Origin: Sphaerulina vaccinii | Lineage: Eukaryota; Ascomycota; Dothideomycetes; Mycosphaerellales; Mycosphaerellaceae | Direction: 5' to 3' | Assembly (NCBI GenBank): GCA_022570795.1 | Contig: JAKUDP010000002.1 | Span: 1,922,001 to 1,986,000, forward strand | Length of the DNA: 64,000 nt | Shown here: positions 20,899-30,225 of the stretch, piece after piece | Layout of the letters: every line of letters begins with the position of its first letter | Position numbering within the stretch: the stretch's first letter is position 1 | Notes under the pieces: generated by a model | What the model saw: the letters and a program-made list of their open reading frames with translations, nothing else | Databases searched by the model: none | What the model was told of the DNA's origin: nothing | Made by a program: the position numbers and the translations under genes

Positions 20899-22173
20899 AT
20901 GGCATGGGGCCAATGCAACAAGTCCTGCTGCAGCGCTACCTTCAAGCACCAAGATCAACCGCCAGATGGGACGCTTGATTTGACCAACAGCATACACCCA
21001 ATCCTGCAAGCAAGCTCTTTCGAAGATGGAGTCGACTACTCTCTTCTCGAGATGCCACTGCGCCTGGCGTCCAGATTTCTTACTCTAACCGACGTCGCCC
21101 GCAACATTGTGGTTGTTACTGATGGCGAAGAGAGAGTGCATTGCGAAGCAGATGGTATCCGACGTACCTCTCGCCATCCCAGACCCGAGCACCAGGTATC
21201 TGACAAGTACTCCGAGGATTACAGCGACTCCAACCACTGGAGAGCCAACCAGATCCTCAGAGAAGCGGTAGGTCTGGTTCACTTCGTGATCGCAGATGAT
21301 GACACAAGAGGCGCGATCTCACTGCATCGCACAGGTCCCCATCCCACGCCGATGAGACCTGATCAGGCTGGAGTACCAAGCGAGATCATCATCGGTGGGT
21401 ACGTGTATCGTGAGCTATACAGAGCCAGATCCAGAATCGATGAAGGTGCAGGTCTGAACGGACAGGAAAGAGCTCAGCTTCTTTACTGCCAATTCGAGTT
21501 AGCGCGCCTTGTCGTGCACGAGTTGGCTCACTCCATCGAGACCTTGTACACGGGAGTCGACAGGTGGGAAGCCCACTATGAAGACAATCCGCTCTCCGAA
21601 CGTGGCTATGACATAGAAGCCGCTGTCTTCGGGGGCGCACTGGTAAACGCCTCATGGAGTCGGAATCTTCTGAGTGCTCGAGCAGGTGAGTATTGCATTG
21701 CTAGCAGGAGGTCTCAGCCAACGATACCCGCAGTCCTGCTGTATCCATGGCCGTCACAGACCTGGCTTGATATGTATCGATTCAGGAAGGAGAGGATGGG
21801 GGTTCGTCAAATGCATCGGGTGCCGCCTACAACAATCTGCAGAGTGCCGTTCGCATGCATTGAGTGTCTCTTCTCAAACGACTACTGGGACGCAGTACTG
21901 TGTTCTCGGCAGAAGTCTTTGATTGTACCTAACCTTGAGGAGCGTTGGGGCGTGTACTGGAGCGATGCGGAGAATGGCATTCGTCCTTGGCTGACGTTGG
22001 CTGAATCGAGAACGAGAGCAGCGGCGAACAACCCACCTACACCTACGGCGACTCATGCGAAGCTCATTGCAAAGCGACATCGCTTGCTGAACAATGAAGG
22101 CCAGCACTCACCTACCTGCGCAACTCTCTCCGGGCGGAGGCAGCTTTTCGACCAGACGCCAATGGTTCATTGA
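20899..22173 (+). CDS. Orphan protein with zincin-like HELAH motif
   Basis: Function unknown. The frame encodes 424 aa without a stop. Near residue 215 lies VVHELAHSIETL, a match to the HExxH zinc-peptidase motif, and about 35 residues later RGYDIEAAVFGG, whose Glu could be the third zinc ligand, as in gluzincin-like folds. No signal peptide or membrane segment is seen, so it would be intracellular. An intron at 21686-21733 (48 nt, GTGAGT donor, CCCGCAG acceptor) is likely; it is a multiple of three, so removing or keeping it leaves the frame open. The C-terminus is doubtful: from about 22094 the +1 frame (to about 22250) reads like protein (WRDEHEEWKQKVEERLLGY), whereas the annotated frame ends in Ser/Thr/Pro-rich sequence. 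Its 3' end faces the aquaglyceroporin. Peptidase activity is a hypothesis. Confidence 0.6.
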   Translation: MAWGQCNKSCCSATFKHQDQPPDGTLDLTNSIHPILQASSFEDGVDYSLLEMPLRLASRFLTLTDVARNIVVVTDGEERVHCEADGIRRTSRHPRPEHQVSDKYSEDYSDSNHWRANQILREAVGLVHFVIADDDTRGAISLHRTGPHPTPMRPDQAGVPSEIIIGGYVYRELYRARSRIDEGAGLNGQERAQLLYCQFELARLVVHELAHSIETLYTGVDRWEAHYEDNPLSERGYDIEAAVFGGALVNASWSRNLLSARAGEYCIASRRSQPTIPAVLLYPWPSQTWLDMYRFRKERMGVRQMHRVPPTTICRVPFACIECLFSNDYWDAVLCSRQKSLIVPNLEERWGVYWSDAENGIRPWLTLAESRTRAAANNPPTPTATHAKLIAKRHRLLNNEGQHSPTCATLSGRRQLFDQTPMVH

Positions 22174-22277
22174 GTGGCGTGATGAGCACGAAGAGTGGAA
22201 GCAGAAGGTGGAAGAACGACTCTTAGGATATCAAATGAGCGGTTCCGGTGAGTGTTGCAAAGTGAGAGTCGCTCGAA

Positions 22278-24245
22278 TCAGTTCGCCCAACCCTCCATTT
22301 CTTTCTTCTCCTTCTTTTTGAGCTGTATCCTCCTCTTCCATTTCCCTTTACTCTTCTTGAAGCTACGTTTCGTTCTATACCAAGGATAGTTAATTGGAGA
22401 CTCTCCACCAGTGAAGATAGCTGTGTCGTACAGGGCAGCACCAACGAAGGCGCCACATATCGTAGCGAGACCAGGACAATAGAACCAGTAAGGATTCGTG
22501 AACAGATCTGACCCGTATCCAAGACTCAGCATCGCCAAGCGAGGCGCAAAGTCCCGAGTGAAGTTCATGGCCAGGCCAGTATTGTATACAAAGCTCAGAT
22601 TCAGTCCAGTAATCACCAGTCCTATGATGAGCGAGTTCATGCCAGCACCTGGAGGCGCGTTCTGATCGTCTCCAAGTGCCAATACGGTACATGCCAGAAA
22701 AGCTGTCCCCAGGAACTCATTAAAGAAGGCAGTGGCTGCGCCAACGTAAGTGTAGCGCTGACTCGTGACGAATCCGTTCAATATATCAGATGCTGTGTTC
22801 GTATCGATACTGAGGTATTCCTGTATTCCAGCATAGTAGATTCCATATGCAGCATAGCAGGCAAGAAAAGCACCCAAGAACTGTCCCGCAAAGTAGTAAG
22901 GCATCTTCCGCTTTGGAAAGCCGCGAAAGAACCACAGTACAATGGTAATTGCAGGATTCAGATGTGCTCCAGAAATGCCTCCAGAAATATAGATGCCTAT
23001 CATGGTTGCAAAGCCCCAGGCCCATGCTGTTGTGGTTTGGTTACCCGCGGCATTGAGGGTCGTTTGCGTGTCAGCGCAAAAGCCAATGGTGAGTTGCACA
23101 AATACAGCAAGCAACTCAGCCAGGAGTTCGCGATACTGCGTTCTGACGACTGACCACCATGTGTGGTTATTATGCACTTCTTCAAGAAGTGGAGCATTAT
23201 CAAAGATCTGGATTGGGTCCATGTCTTGCCAGAGCTCAGGGTCATCATCATAAGATAGTGTCGCGACAGAGCCATCGTCTTTGTCGTCATTCTCTTCAGG
23301 AGTGATAGGTAATGGTGGCTCACTGTGCTCGGGTATTGCACCTAGTGGCGTGTGGTGCTCCTGGTCGTTCGAGTGTATCCTCTCCATTCCTGGCGACATA
23401 GGAGGGGGTTCTTGTGTCTTGTCATCCTCTTCAGACACATCTTCACCGCCGACTATCGGCCTCTGCGTCGCCGTGCTGGACGCTCTGCCCCGTCCAAGCC
23501 GAGAAGCCGTCGAAGACGCGCGCGCAGGCCGTGTGTCGATCCTTGAGACGACTGTTCCTCTCCTCGCCATGCCTGTGATGAGGTTGTTTTCCCTTTGTGC
23601 CCTTGAGTCCATGAGCTGAGCTGATACTTTCTTGTAGTTAAGATTGAAATCGATCCTACCTGCCTCCAGATCATTGGGATCCACATCAAGGCCTGCCTGT
23701 TGCGTCTGCTCGGCCGGCAATTCTGGATTCTGTCTGGCCTCGAGGATCTCACTCCTGGTTGGTACCATGCCTGGCCGTACCACACGAGGCAGAGGCTTTG
23801 CCAGAGACCACACTGGCTTTGCATTTGCGGGCTGTTCGTACGCTGGATTGAGATCGGCATATGAGGGATGCACGTATGGCTCATACGCTTGTTGTATTGC
23901 AGGCGCATCTTGAGCTCCGGCCAATGTCAACCCTCTCGATCTGCCTGCAGTTGTTTGTGCGCCAGTCCCACTTCTTCTGCTTAATGCCGTATCTCGTCTC
24001 CTTAGCCCTGCCGATGGCTCCCTCTGCAGCGAAGTCGTTTCGGATCGTCGTGGTGGTCTGAAGTCTTGCATAGCGACAGTGGCCGCTCGTGGCGGCTGCC
24101 CAAACTCTTCCTGTCCGACATGTGATGCGCGTTCGCTTGACTCTCCGCCATCTGCTGGCGGCGGTGATAAAAGGCCTCCTCTACTTGGAACGGCTTCAGA
24201 CCTCGCTCTTGCTCTGCCGCCATTGCGCTCTTTGTCGCCGTCCAT
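22278..24245 (-). CDS. Aquaglyceroporin with long N-terminal cytosolic domain (MIP family)
   Basis: Plasma-membrane or vacuolar channel for glycerol and/or water. A single exon of 655 aa. Residues 1-365 are hydrophilic, Arg/Ser/Pro-rich then acidic. They include PLPRVVRPGMVPTRSEI, a block I associate with the Yfl054-type fungal subgroup. Six membrane segments lie between about 372 and 612. The first channel box is SGAHLNPAIT (NPA at 430-432). The second is LAMNFTRDFAPRL, with NFT at 561-563 in place of NPA; the Arg of the selectivity filter and the Asp typical of glycerol facilitators are kept. The C-terminus is strongly basic (KKSKGKWKRR, KKKEKKE). Non-canonical second boxes are known in fungal aquaglyceroporins (yeast Fps1 has NLA), so the channel is probably functional. 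Confidence 0.88.
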   Translation of the reverse strand: MDGDKERNGGRARARSEAVPSRGGLLSPPPADGGESSERASHVGQEEFGQPPRAATVAMQDFRPPRRSETTSLQREPSAGLRRRDTALSRRSGTGAQTTAGRSRGLTLAGAQDAPAIQQAYEPYVHPSYADLNPAYEQPANAKPVWSLAKPLPRVVRPGMVPTRSEILEARQNPELPAEQTQQAGLDVDPNDLEAGRIDFNLNYKKVSAQLMDSRAQRENNLITGMARRGTVVSRIDTRPARASSTASRLGRGRASSTATQRPIVGGEDVSEEDDKTQEPPPMSPGMERIHSNDQEHHTPLGAIPEHSEPPLPITPEENDDKDDGSVATLSYDDDPELWQDMDPIQIFDNAPLLEEVHNNHTWWSVVRTQYRELLAELLAVFVQLTIGFCADTQTTLNAAGNQTTTAWAWGFATMIGIYISGGISGAHLNPAITIVLWFFRGFPKRKMPYYFAGQFLGAFLACYAAYGIYYAGIQEYLSIDTNTASDILNGFVTSQRYTYVGAATAFFNEFLGTAFLACTVLALGDDQNAPPGAGMNSLIIGLVITGLNLSFVYNTGLAMNFTRDFAPRLAMLSLGYGSDLFTNPYWFYCPGLATICGAFVGAALYDTAIFTGGESPINYPWYRTKRSFKKSKGKWKRRIQLKKKEKKEMEGWAN

Positions 24246-25094
24246 GGCGAGACCGCGTCCTGTGCTTGCTTGACTATTGATGTAGTTGTCTATTCCAGTT
24301 TAATGTAGCATGATTCGAAGACCTATCAGAAAGAGAAGCAGTGGTGTATGAAAGTCAACTGCAGTTTCATAGGAAAGAACAACGAGTGAAGGAAAGTACA
24401 AACAGGTCTGGCCAGCATACTGTCTTAGTGTCGTCTCCATTCTTGAGCATCGGCCTCTCCTATGCAGTGTCGCCGACAGGCCCATAGCATCCACTGAGAT
24501 GACGTTCAAGGTATAGTCTCACTTGGGTCCACATATCGAAGTTATGGATAGAAATTGTTGCAGGCCTCGTGGCTCAAAAAGGACTTCTCAAAATCGCCAA
24601 TGCGATAAGGGTACTACTCGGAGCATCATTGTCCAGTAGAAGTTCCACGACTAGACATTGGCGCCGCCAGAAGTTCGGAAGCCAGCATTCGTGGACAGAC
24701 ATCAGGCCTGTCGTGTCGCGACGTGATGTTTGAGACGCGCAGGACTCGCACCACAGCTTCGTTCTCAACGCTCTTTTTCTGAACAAACAATCGGCCAGCT
24801 GCGCCACGAGAAGGACATGAATATTTTCCAATGCTGGGTACGTACGCGTCGGGGCGGGAAGGTCGTGATACCGGGCTCCACTGATGATGTTGTTTGAGAA
24901 AAGGACGATGCCGAGAGACCGAAATACAACAAAGCACTGAGCGCCAAGACATTGCTATTCACCTCACATCAACCATATACATTATATCAACACGATCTAG
25001 GGTTTTATGAATGGCTCGATATCCCCAGAGAAACATTATGAGTCTCATGCATCCAGTGACAACATAAAGGCCCGCTTCCTTTAGCCTAGAACCA
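24246..25094. other. Intergenic
   Basis: About 850 bp upstream of the aquaglyceroporin and downstream of the next minus-strand gene. Only short, low-quality reading frames. No repeats noticed. Confidence 0.45.
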
Positions 25095-25718
25095 TTATTC
25101 ATCCTCGTCCTCATCCGCGTTCTCATCATCTTCCTCCTCGCCCTCCGAAGAAGTGTCAGCAGTAGCACCTGCCACACCAGCTGAGATATGCCTCTGCACA
25201 ACACAAGCGGCCTCATCTGCTCGTGCATCGCAACACTCGTAGAAGAATCCTTTCGGGAATGCCTTGAAACGCCAGTCTTTCTCCCAACTGCTCGGGTGGT
25301 CGCCGTACTTGATGTCGTCGTCATCAGGAAAGTAGTCTTCATCAACTGTGACGAGCTCTTCAGAATCGGGTATCAGCGCACGATGTCGTTATATTGGACC
25401 AATACAGTACATCGACTCACCATCACGAGTTTGGCACGAATCGTCAAGATTCGCCGTAGTGTCGAATATTTTCCTGCATGTTATGCATTTCTCGTAACGG
25501 GATGTGAGGTCTTCGACTCTTTGTCTCTTAGCTACATCAGCAGCATCGAACCCATCCTCAACCTTGCGTTTGGTTGCTGGAACTAGGAGACGCTGGGCAG
25601 CTTCGTGTTCACAGATCGGCGAGGTCTTGCACATCGACTTCAACACGGATCTGAGAGTACCGGCATCGATCGTATCAATGGCCTCGATGATAGCGGGAAG
25701 GCTCGAGACAGGAATCAT
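25095..25718 (-). CDS. Small Cys-rich, putative zinc-binding fungal protein
   Basis: Function unknown; the layout matches a common Pezizomycotina family of small Cys/His proteins. Exon 1 is 25718-25421 and exon 2 is 25357-25095, split by a 63-nt intron with GTGAGT donor; 186 aa. I chose ATG 25718 because the next upstream in-frame candidate is TTG. The order is a helical N-terminus (SSLPAIIEAIDTIDAGTLRS), two Cys before a basic KRKVEDGFDAAD linker, then RYEKCITCRKIFD and SCQTRDELVTVDEDYFPDD. A second cluster, GFFYECCDARADEAACVVQRH, could complete a Cys/His site. The tail is very acidic (EEEDDENADEDEDE). It starts 182 bp from the divergent MYND gene. Confidence 0.7.
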
Positions 25719-25900
25719 GTTTGTATGGTATGTCAAGTGTGTAACTCTTAAGCTATACGCGTCGCGACGCGCTCAAAGATGGCAGTGCCAAGGATATTCG
25801 TGTCAATTTCGTGGTTGACATTCGACATCATCGCAAAAGTTTTGTTGACAGTGAGTGTACCTATGAACAATCGACTTGCTCAAGAGTTGTCCAAACCACC

Positions 25901-26767
25901 ATGTCAATGTCTCTCATTGCTCTCCCAGACCTCAGGATACCACATCAACCTGATCAAGCACTGTACCTAGACGATAAACCATTAAGCATAATCGACACAT
26001 CGACATTGTCCCAAGACACCAATCTAGCAGACATAACACCAGCAATCGGCCTAGCCACAATCCTCTACAACTGGCATCCTTCAGCTCTCTTCGCCCTCCT
26101 AGACATCTCCTCCTGGTTCTCCTTCACATGGACCCTAACAATAAACCAAGACACAGAATCCGAATCCAACATCGAAATCGGCCGCATACGCAACCAAATC
26201 ACTTTCGGACACCTCGATAAAGAAGGTCTATGGAAAGTCATGATCACATTCAACATTGCCTCCAACGATAAATCTTCCGGTGGCGGCACCTGGCATTCTA
26301 ATACAGAAGAAACAATGCTCGAAGACAAAAACGTCTCAGATCCATCAGAAATCATCAACCTGGGCAGAGAATTTGTGAAAGATCTGATAACCCAACAAAG
26401 ATGGCTAACAGGAAAGCGAATGCGACATGAATTCTTCGTAGAATCTCCGCATATTGGAATGGATCCTTGGGAAGATGGTATGAGGATGAATCCTCATTGG
26501 TTGTATGAAAGTTTGGACCTGCCGAGATGTACGACGTGTAAGAAAGCTGAAGCTGTCAACAAGAACGATACGAAGTCGTCTCTAAGTCGATGCGGCAGAT
26601 GTGGGACTGCCGCGTATTGCTCGACTGGATGTCAGCAGAAAGATTGGCCTGTTCATAAGGCTGTTTGTTCGATGTCTATGGAGGATAGAGGGAAAGCGAT
26701 TCATTATTCAAGAGAGGGAGGTCTCGTGAATTGGAGGGAAGAAACTGAGGAGGTGGATGAGGAGTAA
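25901..26767 (+). CDS. MYND-type zinc finger protein
   Basis: A single exon of 288 aa from ATG 25901, which sits in a good context (ccaccATG); the frame continues upstream, but that stretch overlaps the divergent promoter and looks non-coding. The first 200 residues form an uncharacterised domain with several Trp (WHPSALFALLDISSWFSFTWTL). Near the C-terminus is a complete MYND finger: CTTCKKAE, then SRCGRCGTAAYCSTGC and QKDWPVHKAVC. All seven Cys and the His of the pattern are present. MYND fingers bind proline-rich partners or occur in SMYD methyltransferases; no SET domain is present here, so a protein-binding role is the safer reading. The partner is unknown. Confidence 0.82.
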   Translation: MSMSLIALPDLRIPHQPDQALYLDDKPLSIIDTSTLSQDTNLADITPAIGLATILYNWHPSALFALLDISSWFSFTWTLTINQDTESESNIEIGRIRNQITFGHLDKEGLWKVMITFNIASNDKSSGGGTWHSNTEETMLEDKNVSDPSEIINLGREFVKDLITQQRWLTGKRMRHEFFVESPHIGMDPWEDGMRMNPHWLYESLDLPRCTTCKKAEAVNKNDTKSSLSRCGRCGTAAYCSTGCQQKDWPVHKAVCSMSMEDRGKAIHYSREGGLVNWREETEEVDEE

Positions 26768-26852
26768 GTCGGTCTGTTGTGATGTGCTGTCAGATTGAGC
26801 AGAACGCTTCAAGCAAGTAGCTTCAGCAAAAACAGAAGGTAGTTGAAGTCCT

Positions 26853-28058
26853 TCACTTCTTCAATGCCTTCTCGGGTTCTTTAGCGAAGAGCTTACACCA
26901 CTTGTCCCACTCCCTCGCGCCCTTGCCCATCGTAGACTTCAAGTCATCTTTCACCTCCATGATCTCCCACTGCTCGTCCTCCCAATTCTTCTCTTCACCA
27001 CCTTTCGTACTTGGGAACCAGCCAATAGCCTCGAGAACCTCACTCTCGCTAGGCGCAGAAGCATACGTTGGGAAGAGCTTGGGGTCCTTTTCATGGCATG
27101 CAGCAGCCAGGTATCTCTCCAATATCTCCAGCCTCGGCGATGGTGTGAAGTTGAGCTGAAGTTTGTCTTTCTCATGATCGCCAGATGTAGAAGTCGATGT
27201 GAGTCGTTTCGTAACACTTCGACTTACTTTGGCACCACGGATGCTAGAGTACAACCAAACAGCATCGATTTCCAGCAGACCACCGAATGGCCATACCAGG
27301 ACCATGAGCATATCCATGGCAAAGCTCACGGGCAAGAGTCCGGTAGCGATGATCGCATCGCGCTCAGCTTTCGACTTTGATCGAAGCATAGTATTTACAA
27401 ATTCTTCTCGGATCGTAGCGTTGTCGCCAGGCATGTTCGATGGGTATACCAATAACATCTCTTCCAGCTTCACGGTCTTCTTGGTCTGCTCGCCCTCGGA
27501 GTGTCCATCATCATCATGAGCGTCTTCCTTCTCACCAAGGCGGTTCAGGAACTCAAGGCTAGAACCTTTGGTCTGGCTCATACCCCAGGAAATGCCCTTG
27601 GTTGCCTTTCCTTTTATGCCTTTCCATGACATCGTCTTTGCATTGCTCGTCTTCGCTTCTCGGACTTCTTCAATCCATTTTCGCTGCACCTTGTGCATTT
27701 TGCCCTCTTTCTCGCCCTCCTTTGGCGCGCTCATGAAGGGCGGAGGTGGAGGCGTATAGATCAGGAAGCGCTGAGGGATCTTCTCAGGCGCCAGGCCTGC
27801 GATCTGAGGTTTTGGAAAAGGCACAAGATAGCCGATGAGCTTGTGAGGATCTCGAGTGAAGTGGATTGGAGAGGAGACATCTTGCTGCTCTAGACTTGGT
27901 CGCTCGTGAGGCTGTTGCGTGCCCCAGGGGACGTTCTGGTAGTTCTGAGGATTGTACTGCGGCAAATCGGCTGGCTGCTGAGGTTGCACTGGTAGAGCCT
28001 GGTATTCTTGCTGCTGCGGTCGAGGAGGCATAGTTGGAGGGACTTCGTTGCTGGCCAT
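26853..28058 (-). CDS. Conserved fungal membrane-associated protein, function unknown
   Basis: A single exon of 401 aa, ATG 28058. The first 90 residues are Pro/Gln-rich and disordered (PPRPQQQEYQ). A conserved-looking block follows from about 60: PIHFTRDPHKLIGYLVPFPKP and IPQRFLIYTPPPPPF. The middle holds a basic stretch (KVQRKWIEEVREAKT, then SWKGIKGKATKGISWGM). One or two hydrophobic segments occur near ATGLLPVSFAMDMLMVLVWP and GGLLEIDAVWLYSSIRG. The C-terminal 120 residues are charged and helical. There is no signal peptide, so it is probably a membrane-anchored cytosolic protein. I recognise the style of a conserved ascomycete hypothetical but no named domain. Confidence 0.7.
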   Translation of the reverse strand: MASNEVPPTMPPRPQQQEYQALPVQPQQPADLPQYNPQNYQNVPWGTQQPHERPSLEQQDVSSPIHFTRDPHKLIGYLVPFPKPQIAGLAPEKIPQRFLIYTPPPPPFMSAPKEGEKEGKMHKVQRKWIEEVREAKTSNAKTMSWKGIKGKATKGISWGMSQTKGSSLEFLNRLGEKEDAHDDDGHSEGEQTKKTVKLEEMLLVYPSNMPGDNATIREEFVNTMLRSKSKAERDAIIATGLLPVSFAMDMLMVLVWPFGGLLEIDAVWLYSSIRGAKVSRSVTKRLTSTSTSGDHEKDKLQLNFTPSPRLEILERYLAAACHEKDPKLFPTYASAPSESEVLEAIGWFPSTKGGEEKNWEDEQWEIMEVKDDLKSTMGKGAREWDKWCKLFAKEPEKALKK

Positions 28059-28784
28059 GTTGTTGCTGCTTATGGTAGTGAATGATCTGTTGTTGAGTGA
28101 TACTTGAGAGCCTCTGCTATGAGATCAATGCAACAGAACAAACAGGATACTTATCTGCTGCGTCGACTACATGTAGAGCTGTAGATAGAGCTGTATTCTT
28201 TGCTACGCCGCTACCAACGTCATTTCACATGAGGCTTGGAACAAGTGCCGCGTAACGCTCCACGTGGTGAATTGCTGCGCGTGTGGAATCGATCAGGCTT
28301 TGCACGCAGTCCGCGCATCTGAGAACCGCATATGAAGTGGCTGCCTGACGTGTGCAGCGGACATAGTGGTCGGCCTGGAAGTGCGAGAGGATTCGCAGGC
28401 TGTGCAGGTGCACAGGGTGGACCGCAGTCGATGGAGAAGCGTCGCTTAGACACTCCCACCATCGTCTGATCACAGGGTCTAACAGGCTGCGATCATCGAG
28501 AAGTAGCAGCAGAGTTTGCCCAGTAACCATAAGGAGGCGGTATTGATGGTCAGAGAGAAGAGGAAGTGTCAGTGAGAAAGAAGCACCCGAAGCTCATTTT
28601 GGCATCGCCTTGGCAGTCTTGGTTTGGTCATGGAAGCAAAAGTCCGCCTCGAAGAATGACTCGATTGTGTATAAAGATTGACTATCTGGACAATATGAGC
28701 AACGAAATTATAGTCTTTCTTGTCTCTTCCTAGCATCATCACACTGTAGACTCTGCCGTCACCTACTCATCATCCGATGACCAT
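28059..28784. other. Intergenic with one doubtful small frame
   Basis: About 730 bp between two minus-strand genes. One ATG-started minus frame (28530-28225, 101 aa; Leu-rich start, then many Ser/His/Cys) is open, but nothing supports translation. The rest is AT-rich leader and 3' UTR. Confidence 0.35.
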
Positions 28785-30120
28785 TTACGAGCGGGGCGGC
28801 TGGTGTCTCAAGGCCCTCCTCACGATAGCCTTGAAAGCCATTGGGTTGGTCGATCGCTTCGTCTTGAATCCAGCATCATTTGGACAGTCAGTCACATCAG
28901 ATGGAAGAGCGCATGTGTTTCCACCACAGGCACCATCGGTCTCACTCTCAGCAAGACAGTCGAGACCAACATCACAGTCAGAGTTGACCTCGCAGGGTGG
29001 GCCACAGTCACCATAGAAAGAGGCCTACCACATGTCAGTACATATGAATGATAGCAGGTCGAGAAAGAATGGACTTACGCAGAAACCTCTGACTGGCTCA
29101 GCAGTATCTCTGTAGCAAGCGCAACCAGCTCCAACAGGTCCACAATCGTCTGCTTGGAGCGTGCCTGCATCGCCTGGCGTGCATGTGTTGGGGTTGACTG
29201 GATCGGCGGTAGTGGTAGCAGTCTCGGTGGTTGTTGTCAAGGTGACTGAGGTGAAAGCAGTTGTAACAGAGGTGCTAACGGTGCGAGTAACACGAGCAGC
29301 TGTGATCGTAACAGTAATCGTGGTAGATGGGTAGAAGGTACTAGGATGATATCAGTGCCAGAATCATGGAAATTGAGCCGATTCAAATTGACTCACGTCG
29401 GTACGGCCAAAGCAACACGCTGGCTGACAGTGGATGTCACTCGCAAAGTCACAGCTGGAGTGGAGGTGACGGTCGTCGAGGAAGGCTTCACCAAGCAAGT
29501 GCAAACTGCGGCGATGTAGGCAGACGACTGGCTAGCGCGCAGGCTGCTGAGAAGCGAGGACTGTCTGTCGATGGACGTAGCTGGTGCAATCGTGGGGAGA
29601 ATGATCCTGCCAGAGCGAGTAGTGACCTGTCGCTTGTTTGGGTTGACGAGAGTCGTCTCGGGGATAACGACTATGGAAGTGGTGGAAGTTCCACTTGTGA
29701 AGCTGCTCGTGACTGTGATAGTCGTGCTGGGTGTGGTAGAGACAGTGTTGGTGGATGTTCGTGTTGTTCCAGTGATGCTACAACGTCCTCATCAGCATAT
29801 GATGTCTCTCGCAAGTGCTTTCCTGATACTCACGTCACAGTCGCTGTCTGGGCAATCACCTGAGTCGTCACAGTTGCGACCGTTGTCCTGATGGTCGACG
29901 TAGCTCCAAAGGCGGAGCAAGTCTGAGGTCGTACATAGCTGGAAGAGCAGAGAGAAGAAGCTGGTGCGTAGCCGCTAAGACTGCTCGCAATAGTAGCTTG
30001 TGCGCCGCCTGCACATGAGTAAGCCGGGCAAGATGGCGTGGAGCCTGCAGGTGTAGTGTTCTGAGCAAAGGCGACTGAAGCGACGCTGGCAAGCAGCGAT
30101 AGACCTTGGAAGGAGCGCAT
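28785..30120 (-). CDS. Secreted Ser/Thr-rich protein with C-terminal Cys-rich module
   Basis: Probable extracellular or wall protein; role unknown. Four exons (30120-29834, 29777-29397, 29340-29079, 29024-28785) with introns of 54-56 nt keep frame and give 389 aa. The start is a clear signal peptide (MRSFQGLSLLASVASVAFA). A first Cys segment follows (SCPAYSCAGG...SLCSSSYVRPQTC). The middle 200 residues are Thr/Ser/Val-rich with TTTxT runs, a likely O-glycosylated stalk, and contain a possible KR processing site (NKRQ). The C-terminal module has CTPGDAG, DDCGPVGAGCACYRD, FCASFYGDCGPPCEVNSDC, GLDCLAE and CGGNTCAL, at least 14 Cys. It ends in a basic tail without an evident GPI signal. An adhesin-like or effector role would be inference from composition. 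Confidence 0.8.
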
Positions 30121-30225
30121 GGTGGAGAAATGAACGCGAGAGCAGTAGTAAGAATGAGCTGTCTGACTCTGAGAAGCGAGCTATCAGGGACACAAGGACT
30201 TATGTAGCACGCAGGCAGAACCAAA

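Noticed and set aside
28225..28530. 101-aa minus-strand frame
   Set aside because: Composition is not convincing and there is no neighbour or motif support. Listed only as part of the intergenic note.
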